Positions 52,579 to 61,260 of a stretch of 64,000 nt of DNA are shown here, one piece after another. Positions within the stretch are counted from its first letter, which is position 1. Every line of letters begins with the position of its first letter. The position numbers were made by a program, and so were the translations under genes. The DNA comes from Effrenium voratum (Eukaryota > Sar > Dinophyceae > Suessiales > Symbiodiniaceae): positions 1 to 64,000 of the forward strand of contig CAUJNA010001415.1 in assembly GCA_963377175.1 (NCBI GenBank). The letters are read 5' to 3'. The notes beneath the pieces are model-generated. The model did no database searches and had not been told where the DNA came from. It worked only from the letters and a program-made list of their open reading frames with translations.

Positions 52579-53655
52579 TCAGGCCCCAGGAGAAGGGGCG
52601 TGGCGTGTGATTGGTCTGCGCCTGGACTCGGAAGCCAGACTGGGAGGAGGCGCGGCTGCTTGCGGGGCTGCCTGAAGTGCTGCTGCCGGAGCGCAGCGTG
52701 AAGTGCTGGGGTTGTTGGCGGACCGGACGTCCTGCGCAGCCGCGTCCTCACTGCCCTGCTGAGGCCGGAAGAGCGTGTTCTCCAGCACCCAGCCCGTGCC
52801 GCGCGCGAGACTGTAAGCTGCGCCGCCTGCGATGCCCGCGGCCAGCCCCGCCGTTGCCGCCGCGCCAACTCCCGCCGCGCCAGCCAACGTTCCAGCAACC
52901 TCGCCCGCGGTGGGTGTCAGGGCTGCTGCTCCTTCTGCCAGGCCCCCCAGGTACCCAAAGGCTCCGCCCACGCCCTCGGTGGCAACGGCAACCTCACCCT
53001 CCTCCGCAGCCACGGCCGCCGTCTCCTCAACGGCCTGCGCCGCGCCACGCTCCACCTCCTGCGCGCGCTGCCCCGCCTCGTCCAGGAGGCGCTCTATGTC
53101 GTCGGGTCGACCGATGATCTGCGGAGGCGGCCGCGGCTGCGGCCCTGGGCGGGGCATCACATTTAGGCGCACGTACTCTGCTGCGTCCTGGGGGAGCTGG
53201 GAGCGGAAGGCCTGCGCCGCTGCGAGCCCTGCTGCTCCTGCGCCCACAAGGTCCGCTTGCGCTCCGTCGGCCGCGCTGCGCAAACGGCCCGTGATGGAGG
53301 GCGGGCCCTGACCGTTGTTTGTCAGCGCGTCGGCCTCGGGGTCTCCTGCAAGGTCGTCCTCGCCGAAGCGGTTTCCTCGACCTTGGCGCATCCGGGCCAA
53401 GTCCTCGTCCGTGGCCTCTGCGGGAGTGCGGAAGCCTTCCTCAAGAATTGCCCTCAAAGGCGTGTGCTGCAGAGGCTGCGGGTTGGGGTCCTCGCTGGAC
53501 TGCACGAAGTCGTCCAAGTAGAAGTGGCTCGTGATGAACGTGGTGGCCTTGCGGTCCGGCTGGTCCAGGGGCAGCGGCTCATTCCGCTCCAGGTAGCCCA
53601 CAACCTGCTCGAAGCGCGGGCGCTGGCTGAAGCCGTGAGACCGAAGGCCCTTCAT
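52579..53655 (-). CDS. Predicted virion protein with Gly/Ala-rich hydrophobic region, 358 residues
   Basis: Intact frame starting MKGLRSHGFSQRPRFEQVVG. Residues about 1-60 are polar (TTFITSHFYLDDFVQ). A Pro-rich stretch (MPRPGPQPRPPPQI) precedes acidic coiled-coil-like sequence (AQEVERGAAQAVEE), followed by a long Gly/Ala-rich hydrophobic region (about residues 220-285, for example GAAATAGLAAGIAGGAAYSL) that could span or insert in a membrane. It lies in the minus-strand viral cluster, 12 bases after the preceding frame. No family recognised; a structural or membrane-active virion role is inferred. Confidence 0.55.
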   Translation of the reverse strand: MKGLRSHGFSQRPRFEQVVGYLERNEPLPLDQPDRKATTFITSHFYLDDFVQSSEDPNPQPLQHTPLRAILEEGFRTPAEATDEDLARMRQGRGNRFGEDDLAGDPEADALTNNGQGPPSITGRLRSAADGAQADLVGAGAAGLAAAQAFRSQLPQDAAEYVRLNVMPRPGPQPRPPPQIIGRPDDIERLLDEAGQRAQEVERGAAQAVEETAAVAAEEGEVAVATEGVGGAFGYLGGLAEGAAALTPTAGEVAGTLAGAAGVGAAATAGLAAGIAGGAAYSLARGTGWVLENTLFRPQQGSEDAAAQDVRSANNPSTSRCAPAAALQAAPQAAAPPPSLASESRRRPITRHAPSPGA

Positions 53656-53667
53656 CTCTTTTATCCG

Positions 53668-53942
53668 TTACTGCGCGGCAACTTCGCCCGCTGCGCGTTC
53701 GACGCCCCGGCGCTCGGCGCGCGCGTAGCGCAGCTGGGGGGCCTGGCGGTGCACAGCCTCCGTCAGCCGGCTCACGTCGTCCAGGTGCCGCTGCCCCTCC
53801 TGGGCCAGCCTGCGCTCGCCTAGCCAGCTCGCTGGCGCTTCAGCAGCAGCGGCTGCAGGTCGTAACTGGGATACGTCTTGCGAAACCACCGGAGCATCTG
53901 CGGCTCGTTGCGGGGCTCTATGGACATCATCTTGCTTTTCAT
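53668..53942 (-). pseudogene. Small viral gene with one frameshift
   Basis: ATG at 53942 overlaps the stop of the AT-hook gene as ATGA. It reads MKSKMMSIEPRNEPQMLRWF and DLQPLLLKRQRAG to a stop after 40 codons. A second frame continues LGERRLAQEGQRHLDDVSRL, a basic, helical sequence ending at 53668, immediately upstream of the 358-residue gene. The tight packing suggests a single original gene of about 90 codons. Function unknown. Confidence 0.5.
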
Positions 53943-54547
53943 ACTAGTACGCTAGCGCCCGCCGTCAGCCGGTCGTAAGCCGACTGCCTCTCCAGCATGC
54001 GCATGGCGCGCTCGCTCGGCCGAGGCGCTTCTTCGGGCTCGGGCCGCACCTCGGGCCGTACCTCTCTGTGTACCTCGGGCTCGGGCTGTACCTCGGGCTC
54101 GGGCTGTACCTCGGGCTGTAACTGTGCCTCGGGCTCTGTCTCGGGCGCTGCCTTGGGTGCTGCCTTGGGTGCAGCCTTGGGCATGGTGGCTGGCTTGGGT
54201 GCTGCCTTGGGCGCAGCCTTGGGTGCTGCCTTGGGCGCTGCCTTGGGTGCTGCCTTGGGTGCTGCCTTGGGCACGGGCGCTGCCTTGGGCGCTGCCTTGG
54301 GTGCTGCCTTGGGCGCTGCCTTGGGTGCTGCCTTGGGCTTGGGTTGGGGGAGCGCGCTTGCCTTGGGCTTTGTGGGAAATCTCACCCTCTTGGGCCGGAA
54401 GGGGGAGTCTATTTCGTATGCTGGCTCTGTGGGCAGATCGGGGATCATTCTTTTGCTCTTCGGCAGGGGCAGCACAGGCGGCTTGGGCTTGTTCTTACTG
54501 CCCGGAGGCCTGCCTCTAGGCCTTGGCGCCGGTTGCGCTTGCTTCAT
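53939..54547 (-). CDS. AT-hook / KAAP-repeat DNA-binding protein, 202 residues
   Basis: Starts MKQAQPAPRPRGRPPGSKNK. RPRGRPPGSK is an AT-hook that binds the minor groove of AT-rich DNA. A second basic motif (PFRPKRVRFP) follows near residue 50. Residues about 70-135 are Lys-Ala-Ala-Pro repeats resembling histone H1 tails, then Glu/Pro repeats (QPEPEVQPEPEV) and a short helical end. It is intact and probably condenses the viral genome or acts on host chromatin; that function is inferred from composition. A TATA-like CCTATAAAAAAA lies just upstream of the start. Confidence 0.7.
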   Translation of the reverse strand: MKQAQPAPRPRGRPPGSKNKPKPPVLPLPKSKRMIPDLPTEPAYEIDSPFRPKRVRFPTKPKASALPQPKPKAAPKAAPKAAPKAAPKAAPVPKAAPKAAPKAAPKAAPKAAPKAAPKPATMPKAAPKAAPKAAPETEPEAQLQPEVQPEPEVQPEPEVHREVRPEVRPEPEEAPRPSERAMRMLERQSAYDRLTAGASVLV

Positions 54548-54580
54548 CGGTTTTTTTTTTTATAGGAAATATCTTTTTAA
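54548..54580 (-). promoter_or_regulatory. TATA-like sequence upstream of the AT-hook gene
   Basis: Minus strand TTTCCTATAAAAAAAAAA a few bases before the ATG at 54547, in a short AT-rich gap between GC-rich viral genes. Confidence 0.4.
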
Positions 54581-54595
54581 ACGACCTTCGGGGGA

Positions 54596-55336
54596 TTAGA
54601 CGTGATCCAAAAACAGCACGAACGACAAGGACGAGCCCCTCAGTCGGATGACTTGCCCTTCCAGATCGGTCAGCCGGAAGCGCATGTGTCTCAGGGTGAT
54701 GGGGCCCCTGACAGCCATGAAGTGCCCATCATCGGAGCCGGTCTCAACGATGGTGCCCACGCCGCTCTTCAGCGTGATCTTGGACAGGATGTCGTCCCCC
54801 AGATTGCCCAACACGCGGCTGGCGTTGGCCAGCTGGGCGCAGCGCAGGTAGACCTCGTTGTATGCCATCATTCTCACGAATTCAAAGACCTGCTGCCCGC
54901 CGGAGACGAAGCTCGGGCCGAGCATGTGGTCGACGCTGAAGGGCTTGGATGGCGAGGCGGCCGGCGAGGTGGGGTAGTCCACAGCGTCTGGGAACTGAGC
55001 TCCAGATCGTTCAGAATGAGGCGGTTGCCGTCGTAGGCTATGCTCAGGCTGTTCGTGGTCTCGCTGTAGGTGGCGGGGTTGGAGCTGATCCAGGCGGCCA
55101 ACCGTGCGCCCGTATAGGCGCCTTCCGGCAGTAACGCCCAGTTCACAGTCCCAAGCGCGGCGTCGACCCAGTAGAGGTAGCGGCCCCGGTCTGTCGAGAG
55201 AAAGCTGTCCGCGATTCTGATCTTGTAGACGGCCAGCCGGGCGTCGCTCTGCAGGTGCAGGGACTCTCCCAGGTCAACCTCGAAGTCGCTGTCCGAGCCG
55301 GCTACCCTTGCGGCTGTCCACGTAGATCGTGGTCAT
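54596..55336 (-). pseudogene. Penton/minor capsid protein, frameshifted second copy
   Basis: Reads MTTIYVDSRK, a frame change near 55305, then GSDSDFEVDLGESLHLQ, DSFLSTDRGRYLYWVDAA and GAYTGARLAAWISSNPATYS, to NRLILNDLEL. After a second frame change near 54990 it continues VDYPTSPAASPSKPFSVDHM, GNLGDDILSKITLKSG and RLRGSSLSFVLFLDHV to the stop at 54596. The total is about 245 codons. Copy 1 at 3603-3922 shares the first frame change. Named from position and style; not proven by structure. Confidence 0.6.
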
Positions 55337-55486
55337 TCTTTTCTTAAGGAAGCCACCAGTTCGACGGACGGCGGGCTGGTGGACGGCTGCGACGGAGGTG
55401 CAGCAGGAGATGTTCTCACACCTCGCGTTGATCAGCGTGGAGCTGGCGAACAGCTTCTGGCCCAGGAAGCTGAGCGCCGCTCCCAT
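55274..55486 (-). CDS. Small MGAALS-type ORF, second copy
   Basis: 70 codons: MGAALSFLGQKLFASSTLIN, then CENISCCTSVAAVHQP and RRTGGFLKKR leading into MTTIYVDSRK. It overlaps the ATPase 3' end by 71 bases. The two copies agree at nearly all positions. Gly2 and Ser6 fit an N-myristoylation signal, as used by some virion proteins. Confidence 0.5.
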   Translation of the reverse strand: MGAALSFLGQKLFASSTLINARCENISCCTSVAAVHQPAVRRTGGFLKKRMTTIYVDSRKGSRLGQRLRG

Positions 55487-56234
55487 CGGCTTCTCTTTCC
55501 AGTGCGAAACGCTCTTCGAAGCGTGTGTAGAACATTTGATTCTTCGGTTTTAGGTAGTAGACGAAGAGGAAGCTATAGGGGTCCCTGGTCGCCTGCTCGT
55601 AGATCCTGTGCAGCTTGTCCTTTGACAGCAGGGCGCTCAGTTCTTCGATGACGGCGTCCAGCTCGTGCTGGTTGCGCAGCCTCCAGCAGCAGAGAAATTG
55701 CATGTTCACCCGCACGGCTGCGCTGATGAGCCTCAGCTTCTGCGAGCTCACCCAGGTGCTAATTTGCATGTGCCTGCCTCGAATGAAGAGTGTATCCAGG
55801 GCGCCATGCGGCTTGTGCAGCTGTGGGCTATCTGCGTAGTCGTCCAGGATAATCAGCACCTGATACAGCTTCTTCATCTCCAACTTCTTGGATGTCTCGG
55901 TGATCTTGCGCTGCCTCTGGATGATGCCCCGCAGCGCTGCCTTGTCCCACTCGTCGTAGTAGGCCTGCTCGCGCTCCGTGTTCACCCCCAGGTCCTCCTC
56001 TATGTACTTCTTGACGGGGATCCAGCTGTCGTCTATGTTCACGCTGGGACTGAATATATAGATTTTCTCAAAGACTCCGCGATATTGCTCCAGAATCATG
56101 CTGATCAGCGCCACGGTTTTGCCGGACTTGCTGGGGCCGAGGAAGATACCTGTGCATGGAACCTGGGGCACCACGGGGTCCGAGGGCTGTTTGCTAGTGT
56201 ATTCTCTTGTGGGAAAGAGCTTGATCTTCCCCAT
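55416..56234 (-). CDS. A32-type packaging ATPase of the GC-rich virus, intact
   Basis: 272 residues from the ATG at 56234, chosen because homology with copy 1 begins there (MGKIKLFPTREYTSKQ). Walker A is GPSKSGKT (residues 33-40) and Walker B LIILDDYAD (about 127-135), with IYIFSPSVNIDD and VNMQFLCCWRLRNQHELD in the C-terminal half. The family hydrolyses ATP to package DNA into the capsid. It is the only complete ATPase among the three here and could be expressed. The tail overlaps the MGAALS ORF in another frame. Confidence 0.85.
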   Translation of the reverse strand: MGKIKLFPTREYTSKQPSDPVVPQVPCTGIFLGPSKSGKTVALISMILEQYRGVFEKIYIFSPSVNIDDSWIPVKKYIEEDLGVNTEREQAYYDEWDKAALRGIIQRQRKITETSKKLEMKKLYQVLIILDDYADSPQLHKPHGALDTLFIRGRHMQISTWVSSQKLRLISAAVRVNMQFLCCWRLRNQHELDAVIEELSALLSKDKLHRIYEQATRDPYSFLFVYYLKPKNQMFYTRFEERFALEREADGSGAQLPGPEAVRQLHADQREV

Positions 56235-56459
56235 TCCTTTGCCTTTACTTCCCAAATTCGACGCAGGGAAGCCGTAAAGAGCGAGCTGGGGGAGATGAAG
56301 AACAACCAAGAAGCTGCAGGCCGACCCCGTGAATGTCAAAACTGCAACTAAGAGACGGCAGCTTGGAATAACAGTTCAGTCAATAATTGTAGTATGTGTT
56401 TTATTATCTCTTCAACTGTGTTCTTGAGCCTGCCCAAAACATCTTTGCAAACTGCACTG

Positions 56460-56817
56460 GGCCAGGTACGAGAACAACCGGCGCTGCAACATCCGTGTGC
56501 GACTCACCAAGGAAGAACTATTGAATCTCCAAAACCATGATGAGTTGCTTGCTGAAGTAGATCGGCTGCGGCTAGACAATGACTCCATGAAGAAAGAATT
56601 AGATTTCTGGACCAAAAGCACTACCATGGGTGCACGGGACTGGCGCGACCGTCTCCGCCAGGCTGAGCAGAAATTCCGTGAAGCAGCTGAAAAGAACGCG
56701 CGGCTTGAAGAGGCCCTGCGTGATTTAAACAGCAAGTTGGACCAGCTTGCGCTTATGACAAACTGCGCTCGCGCAGTTTGTTTTGAGGCGAAAGCAGCCA
56801 GCGCCAGTGCCTGAGGC
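56460..56817 (+). CDS. Coiled-coil open frame
   Basis: Starts no later than MRLTKEELLNLQNHDELLAE at 56497, with further in-frame residues upstream (RYENNRRCNIRV). A continuous charged helix, RLRLDNDSMKKELDFWTK and EQKFREAAEKNARLEEALRD, ending SASA. It may be a host exon or the N-terminus of the CCCH retroelement ORF that follows. No family assigned. Confidence 0.45.
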
Positions 56818-56884
56818 AAACCTGGCAGCTGCCATATGACGGGGTCTCACTGGCGCTGTCCAGCTGTATCTCTTTTCCATTGGC

Positions 56885-58279
56885 ATGGGGCAATGCCGGA
56901 AAAAAAGAGAGCAGCTGCGCGTGCACGGCCTTTTGCTTCTTGCTTATCGGCTGCTAAGGTGGCCAACGATTGTAACCAGTAGGCTGCCAAGTTCCCCTGC
57001 TGCATGTTTCTGCCCAAGCGGATCCCGCCCCTTCCCTCTTGACTTTCTTCTTTGGGGTCCTTTTGGCCATGCAGCAACGCAAGTCAAGTTCAAGCCACCT
57101 CGGAGTAAGAGCGCATCCCAAAATTCTTCCCCCCCTCCCCCCTCTCCCCCTCCCTCCCCAAGATTTTCGGCCAAAAAACACTTCCGAAAAACGGATTGTT
57201 TTGACAAAGAACGCGCACGCAAAAAAACAAGGTTTTCGGTCCAAAAAAAGCACCCAAAAAAAAGGCCTAAAAAGCATGTCCTTAATGACCGGCCAGCAGC
57301 GGCGCCTTCCGAGCCTGCTGCCAACTCCAGGTCGCCCGGCACTCAGCCAAACCAAATCGCATCATGGGCAGAGCACTTGCCACCAAAGCTCACATCCGAG
57401 CGCGTGTCCAGCCTTGTGGAGACCTTCAAGTCCAATTACCCGGGTGAGCTGCTGGACGCTGGCACTACGCCTTCTTAGCCTTGTGCACGAGGGCCTGAAG
57501 CGCAGGCAGTCCCTGAAGTGGGTGCCCTGGCAGTATCGCCTTTCATCACGTGAATACCAGGAACGCATGGAGGCAAAATCGGCCCGAGCCGTACGGTCGG
57601 AACTGCAGCTCCTGAGACATGCCTTTTTTGATGACACCCCAGAGGTGTCAGTGGAGCACCACTCACTATCAGCGGGGTGGCTCGCCCGCATCCAGACCGT
57701 TTTTCGCAATGCCCTGGCCCTGTGCCAAGCAGCGCACTTGTCGAATCCCGAGGCCTTCGACAAAAAGATAGCCGACCTGTGTCTCACACAGCCAGATCCC
57801 AGCCTTGGCCTTCCCACGGTGAACACACAAGAGCTCCTGTCCGCGGATCGCAAGCTCTGGGCAGCCATATCCGACCTCCTGGGGCAGCAATGGTCCCTGG
57901 ATGATGCCTTGTACGAGCTGAGGCACATGAGAAACGATGTGCACAGCCTTCTACAGTTGCGCCCCAACCCCAAAGTATCCAAGCCATCAGTGCCAGCACC
58001 ACCACGCCCCGCAACACCGAGGCAGAGGGGGCCCAAACGCGACCCTAAGCCAGCCCGCGAACCTTCACGCCCCACAAAGAAAGGCAAGGGGAAGTCCAAA
58101 GGAGCCCTACCATCGCCTAAGCCCAAAGCAGAGTGGTGCACTACCGATAAAGGGTGCGAAGTCTGCCGGCGCTACCAGACGGGCCTTTGCACTAACGACC
58201 AGTGCCGTTTCGCCCACGTGTGCGCCATCATGGGCTGCCAGCAAAAGCACCCTGCCATGGACCACAGTAAGCACACGTG
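56885..58279 (+). pseudogene. CCCH zinc-finger ORF of a dinoflagellate retroelement
   Basis: The basic N-terminal frame reaches WAEHLPPKLTSERVSSLVET and ends at 57478. Coding continues in another frame with LLSLVHEGLKRRQSLKWVPW, RLSSREYQERMEAKSARAVR and SWTLDD-like helical regions (SDLLGQQWSLDDALYELRH), then a Lys/Pro-rich linker. It ends with the finger CRRYQTGLCTNDQCRFAHVC and CQQKHPAMDHSKH, a C-x(7)-C-x(5)-C-x(3)-H pattern. From memory, this fixed order is typical of ORFs that precede RT in dinoflagellate elements. The RT half is absent; copia gag begins 200 bases later. Confidence 0.65.
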
Positions 58280-58459
58280 AAACAGCCCTGATCTTGGGCC
58301 GGCGCAGGATCGGGCAACCAAACCGCGGCCGGCCTTGCCCCACAACGGGCCCTGTACACAGCCTTCACAGTTGCCCAAAGGCTAACTCGACGCCAGCCTT
58401 GCCCTGCGCGCACCACAACGAGCCTTGCACACCGCCGTCAAGGTCATACACGCCTGCCA

Positions 58460-60272
58460 ACGCAAGCTCATCGGAACCTGGAGAAGGCTTCATGGAAGCC
58501 TATTCAAGTATTGCCAAACCTTCAGGCTATACGGAGGAAACACTCAATTTATCGATGATCGCCAAGCAGCCGCCATCGTACGACGGAAAAGTCAGCTGGT
58601 TTAGGTATGAAGAACTCGTGGACAACTGGGTGACAATCACTACGGTGGAAGCACCCAAGAGAGGACCTCTGCTCAAGAGCAGACTCACAGGAGATGCCTA
58701 TATACAAGACAGTCCTCCAAAATGACCTTTTGCAAGATCCTGATGAAGGAGTCAACTACTTCAAGAACACGCTGAAGAAGTACTTCTTGAAAGGTGCGAC
58801 CAACGTGTGTCTGTACAGCTCCTCAGTTTCTTCAATCATAGAAGGCAGAACCAAAGTTCCTCATTTTCCTCAAAATTCGAAATCCTTCTCATGAGATTGA
58901 AGGCAGCATGGATGGACTTGATGCCCGTTGTCACGGCACAGTCCCCATCATTTCGACAGTCCGTACAGGACGCAAATGCAAGAACAATTGCTCGCCATCA
59001 GGAAGCAGCTGGTACTCGAGTACCGCTTCCAGTCCTGCTCAATGACGATGATCCAACAGTCCTCAGACAGTATATCACGGGAATGCAGGACAGACAGCGG
59101 GACGCGTTTCCCTTCGATGATAATCTCATTGCGCAGTTTTCATCATTCAGAGTGAATTGTCAGATCAACAGAGAGAAGACGCCTTACCACGAACTCTTCA
59201 TCACGACCAGGACATCCGTTCAAGATCCATCCATCCGACCTCAACAAGGCAACCGAAGCAACACCTTCTTCATCATCGAACAAGGTGAATACGAAGGAGA
59301 AGAAGGCTTTTGGGTTGAGGGTGAAGAAGGACTTGAAGGATTCATGTCAAAAAACGATGAAGAGACATTCTGGGTCCTCGAGCAGAACGATGCGTTCATA
59401 GCAAGAAAAGTGTCAGGGCGGAATTTCAGATTCAAGAAGAGAACAGGAAAAGGAAAATCAGGAAACCAAAAGGGCAGTCACCAACGAGGTGGCTTTAAAC
59501 CCTTCAGAAGTAGCGGTTCTGGCGGGAAGGCCAATATGGCCAATGAGAACTATGATCCCTACGACCAGGCATATTGGGGAAAAGGCAAAGGAAAGAAGGG
59601 AAAGAAAGGAAAATATCCCTATGATGGAAACAAGGGTTATCCACCCTATGAGAATGGCAAGGGAAAAGGCGGACATGACAAAGGAAAATCCAAGACGTTC
59701 GCAGCCATCGCAGAGAAGACGGAGGAGCAGCCCGCCATCCAGCAGACTGCGCCATCCACAGAGCCTACCTATGCCGGTTGGACAGACCAAGATTGGGATC
59801 AATCATGGACATGGAATGAACAAGGCTGGTACTCATCCCATGAGACATCCAGCACAGGACAAGCGCTAATGGCATTCCATGACGCATATGAGCATCATGA
59901 GAAAGAGGCCATCCACGGGAAGCTGATCCAATCAAATGCAGTTTCAGAACACAATTTGTCCGTCACAAATCACAGCCTTTTGGCAACAAAGCTGATGGTG
60001 CCTGTCATCAACTCAGCACAATCCGACCTATGCGATCCTGGACAACGGATGTACCGCATCCATGGGCAGCTGGCATGCAATCCAGCGTTTTACTCAGGCC
60101 ATCGAACCCATGAAGGACATCATCTTCTATCAGTACATCCCGGCCGAGACCAAGTTCACTTTTGCAAACGGAGAGACCGCCAGGGTAAATTGGACCCTGC
60201 ATCTTCGATATCACACAACTCCTCCATGCAGTACCAACATCGACGTCCTTGAACAAGGAACTGTACCGATCC
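58460..60272 (+). pseudogene. Copia element B gag and protease, truncated
   Basis: From the ATG at 58492: MEAYSSIAKPSGYTEETLNL, VSWFRYEELVDNWVTITTVE, a frame change near 58690, LQNDLLQDPDEGVNYFKNTL, EGEEGFWVEGEEGLEGFMSK, AYWGKGKGKKGKKGK and DQDWDQSWTWNEQGW. Then come the protease AILDNGCTASMGSW near 60030-60070 and FTFANGETARVNWTLHL. It matches copia A until about 60272 (GTVPI) and then diverges. Its 5' LTR is at 50059, with about 8 kb inserted between leader and gag. Confidence 0.75.
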
Positions 60273-60480
60273 GGAGTGCAGCAATCGGCACGACGGGAGA
60301 TGTAGGTAAATGACTCAACTTGCAACGAAAGAACCGGACATACATGGAAAACGACGCGGACATACCGAGAAAATGTCAGGGACATGAAGAGAGTGAAAGG
60401 AATGGACGGGACATGACCAGGACATCATGGGAAACGTGAAAAGGACATGAACAGGAAATCAAGGAGAAGCCAGTAGTGAG
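60273..60480 (+). other. Spacer with GGACATG repeats
   Basis: The phrases cggacata, ggacatga and gggacatgaccaggacat recur about seven times. No gene. Confidence 0.6.
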
Positions 60481-60545
60481 ATGACAGCTCAGGGTCATGA
60501 AGGGGCAATGCCAGGATATGAGGAGGGACGTGACGCTGCAATGCA

Positions 60546-60558
60546 GAGAGAGAGAGAG

Positions 60559-60649
<91 letters not shown>

Positions 60650-60666
60650 GAGAGAGGAGAGAGAGA

Positions 60667-60756
<90 letters not shown>
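60546..60756. repeat. (GA)n microsatellite
   Basis: About 100 GA units with a few G insertions (60651-60672). Flanking purine-rich sequence extends to 61000. Glu-Arg and Ser-Leu frames over it are artefacts. Confidence 0.97.
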
Positions 60757-60758
<2 letters not shown>

Positions 60759-61107
60759 AGGTGCTCCAGTAGAGAGGGAAGAAACAGGGTACCCTTTTTC
60801 TGTAGAGGGGCGTGGACAGGAAGGAGACAGGGAGACAGATAGAGAGAGACGAGAGACAGAGAGAGACAGAGAGAGGGAGACTGAGGAGAGAGAGGCTTGG
60901 CGGGATGGGGAGGATGGGGAGCAGAGGGAGGGAGAGAGGACGACAGAACACACGAGGGAGACAAGGGAGAGAGGAAGAAGGAGAAAAGGGAGAGGACAAT
61001 GTCGGCGGACTGAGCCGGAGGCTCTAAAGTTTCGGAGGGTCAGCCTCGAAAAAAGTTGTCGTTTGCATCGTTTCACTTTCATGCGCCGGAGAGATGTCAA
61101 AGGACAT

Positions 61108-61260
61108 GTTGCTTTACTTGTCAATTGCCATGTTGCACACTACCGCAGGCCTTGAGCTTTACTTCACTACATGCGAGCCCATGAAAATCACAGGTGTGAA
61201 GCAGACTACAGTTTGACCATTTGTGATGACAACACTATAGTGACGGACTTCAAGTTAGAA
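61108..61260 (+). repeat. Fragment related to the LTR candidate at 11431
   Basis: Shares gcaggccttgagct, cactacatgcgagcc and gcagactacagtttgac with 11480-11550 in the same order. It suggests a dispersed LTR fragment of copia element 2. Confidence 0.4.

Noticed and set aside
60481..61155. Glu/Arg-rich and Ser/Leu-rich frames over 200 codons
   Set aside because: They cover the (GA)n microsatellite and reflect its composition only.
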